This document shows, one piece after another, positions 54,294 to 62,729 of a stretch of 64,000 bases of DNA. The position numbers and the translations under genes are program-made. The DNA is from Dyadobacter sp. 676. GTDB taxonomy: Bacteria > Bacteroidota > Bacteroidia > Cytophagales > Spirosomataceae. The DNA is taken from contig NZ_CP159289.1 of assembly GCF_040448675.1 (NCBI RefSeq), forward strand, positions 1,054,001 through 1,118,000, read 5' to 3'. Position 1 is the stretch's first letter. Every line of letters starts with the position of its first letter. The notes beneath the pieces are model-generated. The model was not told the DNA's origin. It saw only the letters and a list, made by a program, of their open reading frames with translations, and ran no database searches.

Positions 54294-54301
54294 TACCTTT
54301 G
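54294..54301 (+). promoter_or_regulatory. Promoter -7 box TACCTTTG
   Basis: TACCTTTG matches the Bacteroidota TAnnTTTG box. It is 28 bases before the TTG start at 54330. The -33 element is weak (TTTTC at 54271-54275). Confidence 0.65.
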
Positions 54302-54329
54302 CATTGTAAAAAACCGTTGAGGGACGAAT

Positions 54330-54881
54330 TTGGGCCGACTTTTATCACTTCTGCTTTTCGGGCTGCTGCTTTATAACATGATGGGCTATTCGGTAGTCTA
54401 TCTGTTGGAAGAAAAGTACGTCCCGACGGCCGCCGGGCAGGAGCATATCGAGCGCAGCGCCCACTCGCGCGACATCGTGGTGAAAGTACCGGTGTCGCTT
54501 CCTTATCAGGCAAACTGGTCGCACCCCGAGCCTTCCGAAGGTAAAATCGAGCACGAGGGCGAATACTACCAGATACGGACCCGGCAATTGATGAACGACA
54601 CGCTGTACGTGTACTGCGAACATGACCAGAATGCGCGTGACCGGTATATGGAACTTGTTGACCATATTCAGAATGAAGTCGAAAGACCATCGCCGGCAGG
54701 CCATGCCAGGCTGCTCAAATCCTTTGTGAAGGAATTCATGGTTTCCTCACGGAAGCATATCTTTTTTGTACTCGAATGGATTGAAACAACACCATCAGCA
54801 ACAGACCGATATAACGCCCCCGTTTCAGATTGCCGGCACAATACCCCGGCGCCTCCTCCCGACGCACTACTGATTTCCTAG
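54330..54881 (+). CDS. Small membrane/exported protein of unknown function
   Basis: Protein of 183 residues; the start is TTG, as no ATG precedes the hydrophobic N-terminus. One membrane segment lies at about 3-25 (LLSLLLFGLLLYNMMGYSVV), then a polar domain of basic and acidic character (PTAAGQEHIERSAHSRDIVV; EYYQIRTRQLMNDTLYVYCE) and a Pro-rich C-terminus (CRHNTPAPPPDALLIS) with a Cys. I do not recognise it. In other Bacteroidota genomes small proteins of this layout precede outer-membrane or copper genes, consistent with the outer-membrane protein that follows. It lies between the dyad operator and the 54976 gene. Confidence 0.65.
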   Translation: MGRLLSLLLFGLLLYNMMGYSVVYLLEEKYVPTAAGQEHIERSAHSRDIVVKVPVSLPYQANWSHPEPSEGKIEHEGEYYQIRTRQLMNDTLYVYCEHDQNARDRYMELVDHIQNEVERPSPAGHARLLKSFVKEFMVSSRKHIFFVLEWIETTPSATDRYNAPVSDCRHNTPAPPPDALLIS

Positions 54882-54975
54882 TTTTTTGCAGCCCGCACAT
54901 TCCGGCTCCCGTACAGGCGGCCCGGCAGGCGAATGCATGTATTTCAACCCATCAGGACCATTCACCAAATCAGTA

Positions 54976-56091
54976 ATGAAAAAAGCATTATCTATCTCAA
55001 TCGCATTGTTTTTAACACTTTGCACCGCTCAGGGTGCGTTCGCACAGGGTTGCGTGGCCATCCGCGGAACCGGCAATGCCTGCATGATCGCGCATGCCGA
55101 CAGCAACGATCACCAGCAATGGGTGCTTAGCACGAGTGTCCGGTACTTTAAATCGTTCCGGCACTTTTCCGGTCCGCATGAGAACAAGGAACGTCTCGAA
55201 CAGCACACGGAAGTAATCAATCACACCGCCTCGCTCGACATCAATATCATGCGCGTCCTTAACGACCGGTGGTCGCTGATGGTCGACCTTCCCATTATTT
55301 CCAATGCGCGATCGTCGCTGTACGAGCACGGTTTGGTCAACGGCAGCAACAAGTTCAACGAGCGCCACAGCATGCATTCCTTCGGCATCGGCGACCTGCG
55401 CATTGCCGCCTACCACTGGCTATTCGATCCAAAAAAGAGTTACCGCGGGAATATTCAGCTCGGGCTGGGAATCAAGCTGCCCACCGGCGACTACGATTAC
55501 CAGGATTACTGGTACAACGTAGGCCCGAATGGTAGCAAGGAACTGCGGACCGTGGACCAATCCATTCAGCTTGGCGACGGCGGCACGGGTGTCACGGTCG
55601 AGTTGAATACTTTTTACAACCTGTTCCACAACTTCGGCGTTTACGGCAACTTCTTCTATCTCATCAACCCCCGCGAGCAGAACGGCGTCCGCACCTACCG
55701 CGAGACACTTTCGCCGCGTTTGGCCAACGAGGCGATCATGAGCGTTCCCGACCAATATATGGCCCGCGGCGGTTTCAGCTACTCGCTTCACCCGTTTGCG
55801 AAAGGCTGGGCGATAGCCGCCGGCGCGCGTCTCGAAGGCATTCCGGTGCACGACCTGATCGGCGGCAGCGGCGACTTCCGTCGCCCCGGTTATGTGTGGA
55901 GCATCGAGCCCGGCATCACCTATTCGGGCAAAAAATTCAGCTTTTTTGCTACCGTACCGGTTGCATTCGTCAGAAACCGGACTCAAAGCGTAACCGACAA
56001 AGAGAATTCCGACAAAACCGGAACCTTTGTACGCGGCGATGCGGCATTTGCAGATTATTCTGTGAACGCGGGGATTTCCTTCAAATTCTAG
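54976..56091 (+). CDS. Outer-membrane beta-barrel protein, transporter-like
   Basis: Protein of 371 residues with a signal peptide (about 1-24, KKALSISIALFLTLCTAQGAFA) and a repeated beta-strand pattern ending in aromatic FKF, the usual end of an outer-membrane barrel. Strands include LSTSVRYFKSFRHFSG, NIQLGLGIKLPTGDYDYQDY, GGFSYSLHPFAKGWAIAAGA and YVWSIEPGITYSGKKFSFFA. The short region after the signal carries two Cys residues (GCVAIRGTGNACMIAHADSN), perhaps a disulfide or metal site. The start is 54976; the longer frame from 54886 is not protein-like. It is 95 bases after the 54330 gene and behind the same operator. Confidence 0.78.
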   Translation: MKKALSISIALFLTLCTAQGAFAQGCVAIRGTGNACMIAHADSNDHQQWVLSTSVRYFKSFRHFSGPHENKERLEQHTEVINHTASLDINIMRVLNDRWSLMVDLPIISNARSSLYEHGLVNGSNKFNERHSMHSFGIGDLRIAAYHWLFDPKKSYRGNIQLGLGIKLPTGDYDYQDYWYNVGPNGSKELRTVDQSIQLGDGGTGVTVELNTFYNLFHNFGVYGNFFYLINPREQNGVRTYRETLSPRLANEAIMSVPDQYMARGGFSYSLHPFAKGWAIAAGARLEGIPVHDLIGGSGDFRRPGYVWSIEPGITYSGKKFSFFATVPVAFVRNRTQSVTDKENSDKTGTFVRGDAAFADYSVNAGISFKF

Positions 56092-56101
56092 AATACCGCA
56101 T

Positions 56102-56135
56102 AAAAAAGGGCCAAACGCGCGTTTGGCCCTTTTTT
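56102..56135. terminator. Bidirectional terminator
   Basis: AAAAAAGGGCCAAAC (56102-56116) pairs with GTTTGGCCCTTTTTT (56121-56135) with a 4-base loop. The U run for the plus strand and the A run for the minus strand make it work in both directions, between convergent genes. Confidence 0.9.
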
Positions 56136-56149
56136 ATTAAAACCTTCCC

Positions 56150-56731
56150 TTAAATACCGCCGATCTGAACACCCAGCAGCTTGTAAAATTCTCTCAGGAT
56201 TGCCGGGTGCCCCGGCCATGCGGGCGAAGTTACGAGGTTGCCATCCACGATTGCCTGGTCGGCCGGGATGTTCTTCCATGTTCCGCCGGCGAGCTCGATA
56301 TCCGGCCCCACCGCCACATAGGCCGTGAGTGTACGGCCCTGCAACACTTTTGCCGCAGTAAGGATCTGAATGCCATGGCAAATAGCCGCTACCGGCTTAT
56401 TCGCCTCAAAAAAATGCCGGGTAATTTCCAGCACGCGTTTATTGAGACGCGTATATTCGGGCGCGCGGCCGCCTGCGATGTAAAGTCCGTCGTAGTCGGC
56501 CGGGTTAACGCCTTCGAAATCGACGGTGATCGCAAAGCGGTGGCCCTGTGTTTCCTTGTACGTCTGGTCGCCTACGAAATCATGAACGGCGGTCGGCACG
56601 GTGTCGCCTTTCTTGCGGTCGGGTGCGAGTGTATCCACTTCGAATCCGACGGAAAGCAAAGCCTGGTAGGGCACCATGGCTTCGTAATCTTCTACGTAAT
56701 CCCCTGCCAGCAACAGAATTTTCTTCGACAT
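56150..56731 (-). CDS. DJ-1/PfpI-family protein
   Basis: Protein of 193 residues of the DJ-1/PfpI/YhbO group. The nucleophile elbow is [16 protein letters not shown] with Cys, and the strands [20 protein letters not shown] and [16 protein letters not shown] fit the family. Members act as deglycases/glyoxalases or peptidases under stress; the exact activity is debated. The gene stands on the minus strand downstream of the SCO-family gene. Confidence 0.88.
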   Translation of the reverse strand: MSKKILLLAGDYVEDYEAMVPYQALLSVGFEVDTLAPDRKKGDTVPTAVHDFVGDQTYKETQGHRFAITVDFEGVNPADYDGLYIAGGRAPEYTRLNKRVLEITRHFFEANKPVAAICHGIQILTAAKVLQGRTLTAYVAVGPDIELAGGTWKNIPADQAIVDGNLVTSPAWPGHPAILREFYKLLGVQIGGI

Positions 56732-56819
56732 AACGGTTTAAGTTTAGTGATTAAAGAAGTTTTACTGCATTTAAAGCTACGTGAAAAACAGCCTTCTTGT
56801 TCCTGCAAGGGCTGATTCT

Positions 56820-57455
56820 TTAATTTTCGTACTCTTTCAGCAGCGTCCTGATGTCGCGGATGAGCTCGTAGGTCCCCTCGTCGGTGGTACCGTCGTACAT
56901 GCCGCGAATATGGCGGTCCTTATCGAGCAGCACAAAATGGCCACTGTGTAAAAATCCGCCCGGCGATTTAGCGTCCTCGGCTGCGGTGACGAGGTAATGC
57001 CGCTGCCCTATTTCATAAATTTTCTCCCGGTCGCCCGTCACGAACTGCCAGGTGGCATTGCTGACGCCCAGGTCGGTCGAGTACGTTTTAAGTACTGCCG
57101 GTGTATCATGTTCCGGGTCGATCGTATGCGAGAGAATGCGTACGGTCGGGTTGTTTTTCACTTCGTCGTAAACTTTGAGCATATTCTTTTTCATTACCGG
57201 ACAAATCGTCGGGCAGGTCGTAAAAAAGAAGTCGGCGACATATATTTTGTCTTTGAAATCGTGCTCGGTGACCGTCTGATTGTCCTGATTGGTAAATGAA
57301 AAAGCGGGAATGGAGGGATAACGGGTTTCCTCGGTTGTTTTCCCATCCACCGTTCTCACAACAGTTTCCGGTTCGCCGAGGTAAGGCAGTTTGCGGTCTT
57401 CGCAGGCGGTCAGTAAAACCGCCGTCAGACCCAGCATAAATACAGGGACTCGCAT
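56820..57455 (-). CDS. SCO1/SenC-family copper chaperone, lipoprotein
   Basis: Protein of 211 residues with lipoprotein signal LLTAC. The thioredoxin-like domain has the copper motif in FFFTTCPTICPVMKKNML (CxxxC) and the distal His ligand in GFLHSGHFVLLD. SCO proteins deliver copper to the CuA site of cytochrome c oxidase or act in the periplasm as reductants. It lies 117 bases after the small membrane gene at 57573, probably in the same transcript, and on the same side as the DJ-1 gene. Confidence 0.92.
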   Translation of the reverse strand: MRVPVFMLGLTAVLLTACEDRKLPYLGEPETVVRTVDGKTTEETRYPSIPAFSFTNQDNQTVTEHDFKDKIYVADFFFTTCPTICPVMKKNMLKVYDEVKNNPTVRILSHTIDPEHDTPAVLKTYSTDLGVSNATWQFVTGDREKIYEIGQRHYLVTAAEDAKSPGGFLHSGHFVLLDKDRHIRGMYDGTTDEGTYELIRDIRTLLKEYEN

Positions 57456-57572
57456 GAATGTGACAAGTTTGGAATTAATAAAATGATTGATGCGAACGCA
57501 CCTGCAGGCGCAGCGGCGTTCGAAAGAGATCGTGCCTCGCGTAATGCGAAGGCAATGTGCGATAATAGCCGC

Positions 57573-57965
57573 TCAAGTCAGCGGGGGATGAAAGATATCC
57601 GCCGCAGCGGCACGGGGAATAAAGTGCGACCGGAATGCAAACGTTACCTTCAACGGCATTTCAAATCGCTCGGGCGACTGAAAAACGAATGGTCGGCCTG
57701 TGTCCATAACCTGAAACAACAGGTTCGCCATACAGGTTTGTTCTGCCTGCCGCTCTTCCTGCTTCTTGGCATCGACCACTTTTTGGGCCAGGTAACATCT
57801 GCCTTCACAGACGACGATCGGATTGTCGCGGTTCACGCAGAGGTTCGCGATAATGTATTCCTTTCGCAATTCGTAATCCAGGTACATCAAAGGGACAACC
57901 CATGCCTTGATTAGCATCAGCAGCGTAAAGCCGAGGGTGATCCATTGCCTGCCGGAAACTTTCAC
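57573..57965 (-). CDS. Small Cys-containing membrane protein near the SCO gene
   Basis: Protein of 130 residues; the start appears to be GTG. A membrane segment at about 10-30 (ITLGFTLLMLIKAWVVPLMY) is followed by an exported part with Cys residues in NLCVNRDNPIVVCEGRC and a GRCYLAQKV motif; the G(R/K)CYLAK motif is common in Bacteroidota. The final part is not conserved-looking. The pattern suggests metal or redox handling in the periplasm, together with the SCO protein. Confidence 0.65.
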   Translation of the reverse strand: MKVSGRQWITLGFTLLMLIKAWVVPLMYLDYELRKEYIIANLCVNRDNPIVVCEGRCYLAQKVVDAKKQEERQAEQTCMANLLFQVMDTGRPFVFQSPERFEMPLKVTFAFRSHFIPRAAAADIFHPPLT

Positions 57966-58052
57966 GAAATGGAATGCCAGATTTTATTGTTAAACAAAAT
58001 GTCAGGCAAAACTAACGCCCGATACCAAAGATACCAAATCTTTCCCGCGACA

Positions 58053-58088
58053 CCCTTTCCTTTCTCCTTTCCTCCCCTTCCCCCTTTC
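58053..58088. repeat. 36-base pure pyrimidine tract
   Basis: Unbroken C/T run on the plus strand, just before the tetR-type promoter and operator. Such tracts can form triplex DNA or act in promoter architecture; no function is proven. Confidence 0.6.
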
Positions 58089-58105
58089 AAAAAAATCATC
58101 TTTTA

Positions 58106-58138
58106 TTTTGTACTAATTAGTAAAGTATTATACCTTTG
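58106..58138 (+). promoter_or_regulatory. Promoter and operator of the TetR-type regulator gene
   Basis: The -33 element TTTG (58107-58110) and the TAnnTTTG box TACCTTTG (58131-58138) are 20 bases apart. The palindrome TACTAATTAGTA (58111-58122) fills the spacer, so binding of the repressor would block its own promoter. The same 20-base site occurs at 58757. Confidence 0.8.
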
Positions 58139-58158
58139 TAGCACCAAACAATAAAACA

Positions 58159-58743
58159 ATGGCAGGCAGACCTAAAATATATGACGAAACGGCGATCCTG
58201 GACAAGGCGGTGGAAGTCTTTTGGGAGAAAGGATATGCCAACGCGACTGCCGACGACCTGCTCCATGCGATGGGAATCGGAAAAGGTAGTTTTTACTTCG
58301 CATTCAAAGGCGGAAAGGAGGAGTTGTTCAGAAAGTCGATGGAACGGGTCGTTGAACTGAATTTCAAATCGCTCCGCGACACGCTTGCTACCTGTGATAA
58401 CCCCGTGCAGTTCCTCCGTGATTTTTTCATGTCGCTTGCCGGCAATGAATCGCCGGTTGGCGACAAAGGTTGCTATTTCGGCAACGCACTGATACAGGTT
58501 TCGGCGCACGACTCCGGGTTGAAACTGATCGCATCCAAATACCTGCATTTGCTGGAAGAGATATTTACCGGAGCCGTTCAACGGGGCAAGGGCCTTGGAC
58601 TGCTGCAAACCGCGGAATCCGCTGAAACGCTCGGGACTTACCTGGTAAATCTCTGGAATGGCCTGAATGTGACACGCAGAATGGAAACCGATCAACACAA
58701 ACTGGCCGAACTGGTCCGTTTGAACCTGAATATCCTCACGTAA
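58159..58743 (+). CDS. TetR/AcrR-family transcriptional regulator
   Basis: Repressor of 194 residues. The N-terminal HTH is AVEVFWEKGYANATADDLLH followed by MGIGKGSFYFAFKGGKEELF (the TetR HTH). The all-alpha ligand domain (about 70-185) has conserved helix GNESPVGDKGCYFGNALIQV, with a Cys, as in the TetR group that senses electrophiles or oxidants. It is followed by the OsmC gene and preceded by its own operator. Confidence 0.92.
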   Translation: MAGRPKIYDETAILDKAVEVFWEKGYANATADDLLHAMGIGKGSFYFAFKGGKEELFRKSMERVVELNFKSLRDTLATCDNPVQFLRDFFMSLAGNESPVGDKGCYFGNALIQVSAHDSGLKLIASKYLHLLEEIFTGAVQRGKGLGLLQTAESAETLGTYLVNLWNGLNVTRRMETDQHKLAELVRLNLNILT

Positions 58744-58756
58744 TTTTTTTATCCAA

Positions 58757-58776
58757 TTTTGTACCAAATAGTACAG
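58757..58776 (+). promoter_or_regulatory. Second TetR operator upstream of the OsmC gene
   Basis: TTTTGTACCAAATAGTACAG matches the first operator (58106-58125) at 17 of 20 positions and keeps the TAC...GTA half-sites. It lies 31 bases before the OsmC start, so the regulator controls both genes. Confidence 0.8.
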
Positions 58777-58806
58777 TTTATTTCAACCACTTAAATCAAA
58801 AAAATC

Positions 58807-59217
58807 ATGAAACGCAAAGCAACAGCCGTATGGAATGGTGATATCAAAACAGGCGCCGGCCATATCACAACGGGCAGCACCGTTCTTAATAAAACGCAAT
58901 ACTCCTTCAATAGCCGCTTCGCCGACGGCATCGGCACCAATCCCGAGGAACTCCTTGCGGCCGCACACGCGGGCTGCTTCACGATGAAACTCGACCTGGA
59001 TCTTACACAGGCGGGCTACAAGGTGGAATCGTTGGAAACGCAATCGGTTGTTACGCTGGATAATGGCAAAATCACCAAATCCGAATTGACCCTGCAAGCC
59101 AGGGTACCGGGTATTTCGGAAGAAGATTTCCGGATCATCGCCAAAGAAGCCGAAAAAACCTGTCCGGTGAGCCAGGCCTTCAATTTTGAAATCGTACTGA
59201 ACGCGACATTGGCTTGA
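58807..59217 (+). CDS. OsmC-family peroxiredoxin
   Basis: Protein of 136 residues that reduces organic hydroperoxides using thiols. The first conserved Cys is in ELLAAAHAGCFTMKLDL and the second in AEKTCPVSQAF, the two redox Cys of OsmC/Ohr proteins. It belongs to the OsmC (rather than Ohr) subgroup by its N-terminus (KRKATAVWNGDIKTGAGHIT). It is regulated by the TetR gene upstream, by the shared operator. Confidence 0.93.
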   Translation: MKRKATAVWNGDIKTGAGHITTGSTVLNKTQYSFNSRFADGIGTNPEELLAAAHAGCFTMKLDLDLTQAGYKVESLETQSVVTLDNGKITKSELTLQARVPGISEEDFRIIAKEAEKTCPVSQAFNFEIVLNATLA

Positions 59218-59242
59218 TCGGATTGGCCGTTAGACGCCGGCC

Positions 59243-59278
59243 GGCGCCTGACTCCTGTCGGGCGCCAATTGCATTTTT
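59243..59278 (+). terminator. Terminator after the OsmC gene
   Basis: GGCGCCTGAC (59243-59252) and GTCGGGCGCC (59257-59266) with a 4-base loop, one G-T wobble, followed by AATTGCATTTTTG. It ends the tetR-osmC transcript. Confidence 0.75.
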
Positions 59279-59463
59279 GCCATTTTTACCGGCGGGCCTG
59301 GGAAGCATCGCTTATCTGCTCACATTCTCCCGGCGACCGTTTAGCCAAAACCAATCTTCTCGATCTGACGGGCACGGAGCTTCAAATCGTTTCAATTACC
59401 AGTGGTTTCAAACGAACCGGTTACCTCCGACTTTTTGTTGCATGGTAACAAACTGCCACCAGA

Positions 59464-59967
59464 ATGAGTACCTTCTTCAAGCGGATACCGTCGCCGACGG
59501 GCCTTCTGACGCTGATTGCCAGCGAAAACGGATTACGGGCCGTGCTCTGGGACCGTGGCGATCCCGAAAAATCCGGCATCGACCGGGGTGAAGAAAACCC
59601 CGATCACCCATTGCTGCTCGAAACGGAAAGACAACTGAACGAATACTTCACCAAAAAGCGCAAAACCTTTTCGCTTCCGCTGGACTTCGTCGGCAGCGAA
59701 TTTCAAAAGCAGGTCTGGGAAGCGTTGCTGACCATTCCCTTTGGCGAAACGCGGACATACGGCGATATCGCGCGCCAGATAGGCAATCCCGATTCGGTAC
59801 GGGCCGTAGGCGGCGCTGCCAACAAAAACCCTATTCCGATCATAGCGCCTTGCCATAGGGTCGTGGGGGCCAACGGGAAGCTGGTTGGCTTTGGCGGCGG
59901 GCTTGAAAACAAAGCATTGCTACTGGATCTGGAAGCACCCTATCGGCAAACCACGTTGTTCGATTAA
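59464..59967 (+). CDS. ogt: Methylated-DNA-protein-cysteine methyltransferase
   Basis: Enzyme of 167 residues that repairs O6-alkylguanine by irreversible transfer to its own cysteine. The active-site motif is IIAPCHRVVGANGKLVGFGG, and SEFQKQVWEALLTIPFGETR with YGDIA is the DNA-binding HTH region. There is no Ada N-terminal zinc domain, so it is the simple Ogt type. It is separate from the OsmC operon behind a terminator. Confidence 0.95.
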   Translation: MSTFFKRIPSPTGLLTLIASENGLRAVLWDRGDPEKSGIDRGEENPDHPLLLETERQLNEYFTKKRKTFSLPLDFVGSEFQKQVWEALLTIPFGETRTYGDIARQIGNPDSVRAVGGAANKNPIPIIAPCHRVVGANGKLVGFGGGLENKALLLDLEAPYRQTTLFD

Positions 59968-60025
59968 AATGGCCGCACAACAGGTAACCGTTAGTTAACC
60001 TGTCGTATTTTCGAGATTTCTTTTT

Positions 60026-60119
60026 TATCTTTGCCACATTGTTCACCAACCGTAAACACCAGGTGTAGGAGTCCATTTCTTTCAGGAAAATAAATGCATG
60101 CGGCCGTTGTGGCGGCCGC
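60026..60119 (+). promoter_or_regulatory. Promoter and leader of the ABC-F gene with a GC hairpin
   Basis: TATCTTTG (60026-60033) is a perfect TAnnTTTG box. The leader that follows contains GCGGCCG (60100-60106) and CGGCCGC (60113-60119), a 7-bp hairpin with 6-base loop, 28 bases before the start codon. A short open frame begins at 60094 and runs in frame into the ABC-F gene. This arrangement could allow attenuation or start-site control. Confidence 0.55.
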
Positions 60120-60147
60120 TATTATTCATTCTCAAAAGAAATGTACT

Positions 60148-61737
60148 ATGCTTTTTCTTCAAGGTGTTACCTATGCACACCCGAACCGGGATGTGCTTTT
60201 TACCGATATTAACCTTACTGTTAACAGACACGACAAAATTGCGCTCATAGGGAACAACGGTGCCGGAAAATCGACATTGTTGGGCATCCTGGCAGGTCGC
60301 CTTAAACCGGCTGCGGGTGCCGCCGGTGCCGATTCGAAACCTTATTACGTTCCCCAGCTTCTGGGACAGTTCAATCACCTCACCGTAGCCGAAGCGCTGG
60401 GTGTACATGATAAATTGCTGGCGCTGAAAGAAATTCTCGAAGGGCACCTTACCGACATAAACCTCGAACTGCTGGACGACGACTGGGGTATCGAAGAACG
60501 GTGCCAGGAAGCTTTCGCTCATTGGCAACTGAACGGCGTAACGCTCGCGCAACCTATGGCTACGTTGAGCGGAGGGCAGAAGACCAAGGTTTTTCTCGCC
60601 GGAATCATCATCCATGAACCTGAAATTGTACTCCTCGACGAGCCCAGCAATCACCTCGATGTGGACAGCCGGTCTATTTTGTATGATTATATCCGGTCCA
60701 CGAACCATACGCTCGTCGTGGTCAGCCACGACCGGACTTTGTTGAACCTGCTCGATACGGTTTGTGAACTCGGAAAACGGGGCGTCACTACTTACGGCGG
60801 GAATTATGATTTTTATGTAGAACAGAAGGCCATCGAAAACGAAGCGCTGAATCAGGACGTAAAAGCCAGGGAGAAGGCGCTTCGGAAAGCCAGGGAAGTA
60901 GAAAGGGAATCGATGGAACGCCAGCAAAAGCTGGATGCGCGCGGCAAAAGGAAGCAAGAGAAAGCGGGCCTGCCGACAATCGTTCAGAATGCATTCCGGA
61001 ACAATGCCGAGCGAAGTACAGCCCGAATGAAGGGGATCCACGCCGAAAAAGTAGACGGCATCGCCCGGGAACTAAGCGATTTACGCAGCGAATTACCGGC
61101 CGCGGATAAAATGAAGGTCGATTTCGACAATTCGTCCCTGCACAGGGGCAAAATTCTCGTTACGGCGGAGCATATTAACTACACTTATACCGATCGGGCG
61201 CTTTGGGACTTGGAGACCGGTTTTCAGATCACCAGCGGCGAGCGCATAGCCATCAAAGGTGCCAACGGTTCGGGAAAAACCACGCTGCTCCGCATGATCC
61301 TGGGCGAGTTGCAGCCGGCAACCGGTACCATTGTGCGCGCCGATTTCAAATCCGTTTACATCGACCAGGATTATTCACTCATCGACAACACCTTAACCGT
61401 TTATGAACAGGCCTGGAAATTCAACTCGGGGGCATTGCAGGAGCACGACATCAAAACCCGCCTTAACCGGTTTTTGTTTACGAGGGAATACTGGGACAAA
61501 CCTTGTGTAGATCTCAGCGGCGGCGAAAAAATGCGGCTGATGCTCTGTTCACTGGCCATTGCCACACAAGCCCCGGACATGATCGTCCTCGACGAGCCGA
61601 CCAATAACCTCGACATCCAGAACATCGGGATACTTACCGCCGCAATTAACGAGTACCGGGGCACGATCATCGTCGTTTCGCACGATGCGCATTTCCTTCG
61701 GGAGATCGGCGTCGGGAGAGAAATTGTATTGGCCTGA
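60148..61737 (+). CDS. ABC-F family ATPase
   Basis: Ribosome-associated ABC-F protein of 529 residues with two nucleotide-binding domains and no membrane part. Domain 1 has GNNGAGKST, LSGGQKTKVFLA and VLLDEPSNHLD; domain 2 has GANGSGKTT, LSGGEKMRLML and IVLDEPTNNLD. The interdomain linker (about 230-330) is the P-site tRNA interaction motif region, here strongly charged (REKALRKAREVERESMERQQ). ABC-F proteins act on stalled ribosomes or protect them from antibiotics. The start at 60148 is at the conserved N-terminus (MLFLQGVTYAHPNRD). Confidence 0.93.
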   Translation: MLFLQGVTYAHPNRDVLFTDINLTVNRHDKIALIGNNGAGKSTLLGILAGRLKPAAGAAGADSKPYYVPQLLGQFNHLTVAEALGVHDKLLALKEILEGHLTDINLELLDDDWGIEERCQEAFAHWQLNGVTLAQPMATLSGGQKTKVFLAGIIIHEPEIVLLDEPSNHLDVDSRSILYDYIRSTNHTLVVVSHDRTLLNLLDTVCELGKRGVTTYGGNYDFYVEQKAIENEALNQDVKAREKALRKAREVERESMERQQKLDARGKRKQEKAGLPTIVQNAFRNNAERSTARMKGIHAEKVDGIARELSDLRSELPAADKMKVDFDNSSLHRGKILVTAEHINYTYTDRALWDLETGFQITSGERIAIKGANGSGKTTLLRMILGELQPATGTIVRADFKSVYIDQDYSLIDNTLTVYEQAWKFNSGALQEHDIKTRLNRFLFTREYWDKPCVDLSGGEKMRLMLCSLAIATQAPDMIVLDEPTNNLDIQNIGILTAAINEYRGTIIVVSHDAHFLREIGVGREIVLA

Positions 61738-61751
61738 TATTTAACCTCCGC

Positions 61752-61790
61752 GAATGCCGGGGCTTTCCCATACTTACCCGGCATTCCCTT
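61752..61790 (+). terminator. Terminator after the ABC-F gene
   Basis: GAATGCCGGG (61752-61761) and CCCGGCATTC (61777-61786), 15-base loop, followed by CCTTATATTT. Confidence 0.65.
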
Positions 61791-61812
61791 ATATTTAACC
61801 AAAAAAATCTCC

Positions 61813-62727
61813 ATGCTGGATATTGTGATCGAAGCCCGGAAAGCGGCTATCAGTGAATCGGTGATGGTGAAACGGATATTGCCGTTCCGCCTCAGACGAA
61901 TGGTCGGGCCGTTTATTTTTATGGACCACGCGGGGCCGTTGGGCGCGGTCCCCTCGAACCCGTCGTCAATGGACGTGCTTCCTCACCCTCATATCGGTCT
62001 CTCTACCGTGAGTTACCTGTTTGACGGCCAGGTTACGCACCGCGACAGTACAGGGGTGGAACAGATTATCAAACCCGGGGAAGTGAACTGGATGACTGCC
62101 GGGAGCGGAATTGCACATTCGGAACGATTCGAAGACCCTGCCGCACTCGCGGGTGGACTCGAAATGATTCAGACCTGGGTTGCATTGCCCGAAAAAGACG
62201 AGGAAGCAGCCCCGACATTCAGGAACTATACCCGGAGCGAGCTGCCCGTGTTTACCGACAAGGGTGTGTGGATGCGCCTGATCGCCGGGGAAGCCTTTGG
62301 ATTGTCGAACGGCGTACAAACACTTTCACCGCTTTTTTACCTGCACGTGGTGCTGGAAACCGGCGCGGCGTTCACTGTCCCGGAGGGTTATTCGGAACGG
62401 GCCGTTTATATTGTAAAGGGAGCCGTCGAGACGGGTGGCCGTTTTTACCAGCCCGGCCAAATGCTGGTTTTTAACAAAAATGCGGAACCCGTCGTAAAAG
62501 CGCTGGAAAATACGACGCTGATGCTGCTGGGCGGCGAATCGCTAGGCGAACGGTTTATCTGGTGGAACTTCGTCTCGTCGCGCAAGGAGCGCATTGAACA
62601 GGCAAAGGAGGATTGGAAACAGGGACGCATTCAGCTGCCCCCGGCGGACGACCAGGAGTTTATCCCTTTACCCGAAGATCACTCACGCCCCGCCGGTGCT
62701 CCGCCACGACCGGAACCGCTCTCCTGA
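61813..62727 (+). CDS. Pirin-family protein
   Basis: Cupin-fold protein of 304 residues of the pirin family. The metal-binding cupin motif is HPHIGLSTVSYLFDGQVTHR followed by GEVNWMTAGSGIAHSER, which supplies the His/His/Glu/His ligands. The C-terminal cupin half is less conserved. Bacterial pirins can have quercetinase activity or regulate enzymes. It is convergent with the sialidase gene, 2 bases apart. Confidence 0.9.
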   Translation: MLDIVIEARKAAISESVMVKRILPFRLRRMVGPFIFMDHAGPLGAVPSNPSSMDVLPHPHIGLSTVSYLFDGQVTHRDSTGVEQIIKPGEVNWMTAGSGIAHSERFEDPAALAGGLEMIQTWVALPEKDEEAAPTFRNYTRSELPVFTDKGVWMRLIAGEAFGLSNGVQTLSPLFYLHVVLETGAAFTVPEGYSERAVYIVKGAVETGGRFYQPGQMLVFNKNAEPVVKALENTTLMLLGGESLGERFIWWNFVSSRKERIEQAKEDWKQGRIQLPPADDQEFIPLPEDHSRPAGAPPRPEPLS

Positions 62728-62729
62728 TG

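Noticed and set aside
57483..57914. Plus-strand open frame of 143 codons
   Set aside because: It is antisense to the Cys-rich membrane gene and has no motif or signal peptide.
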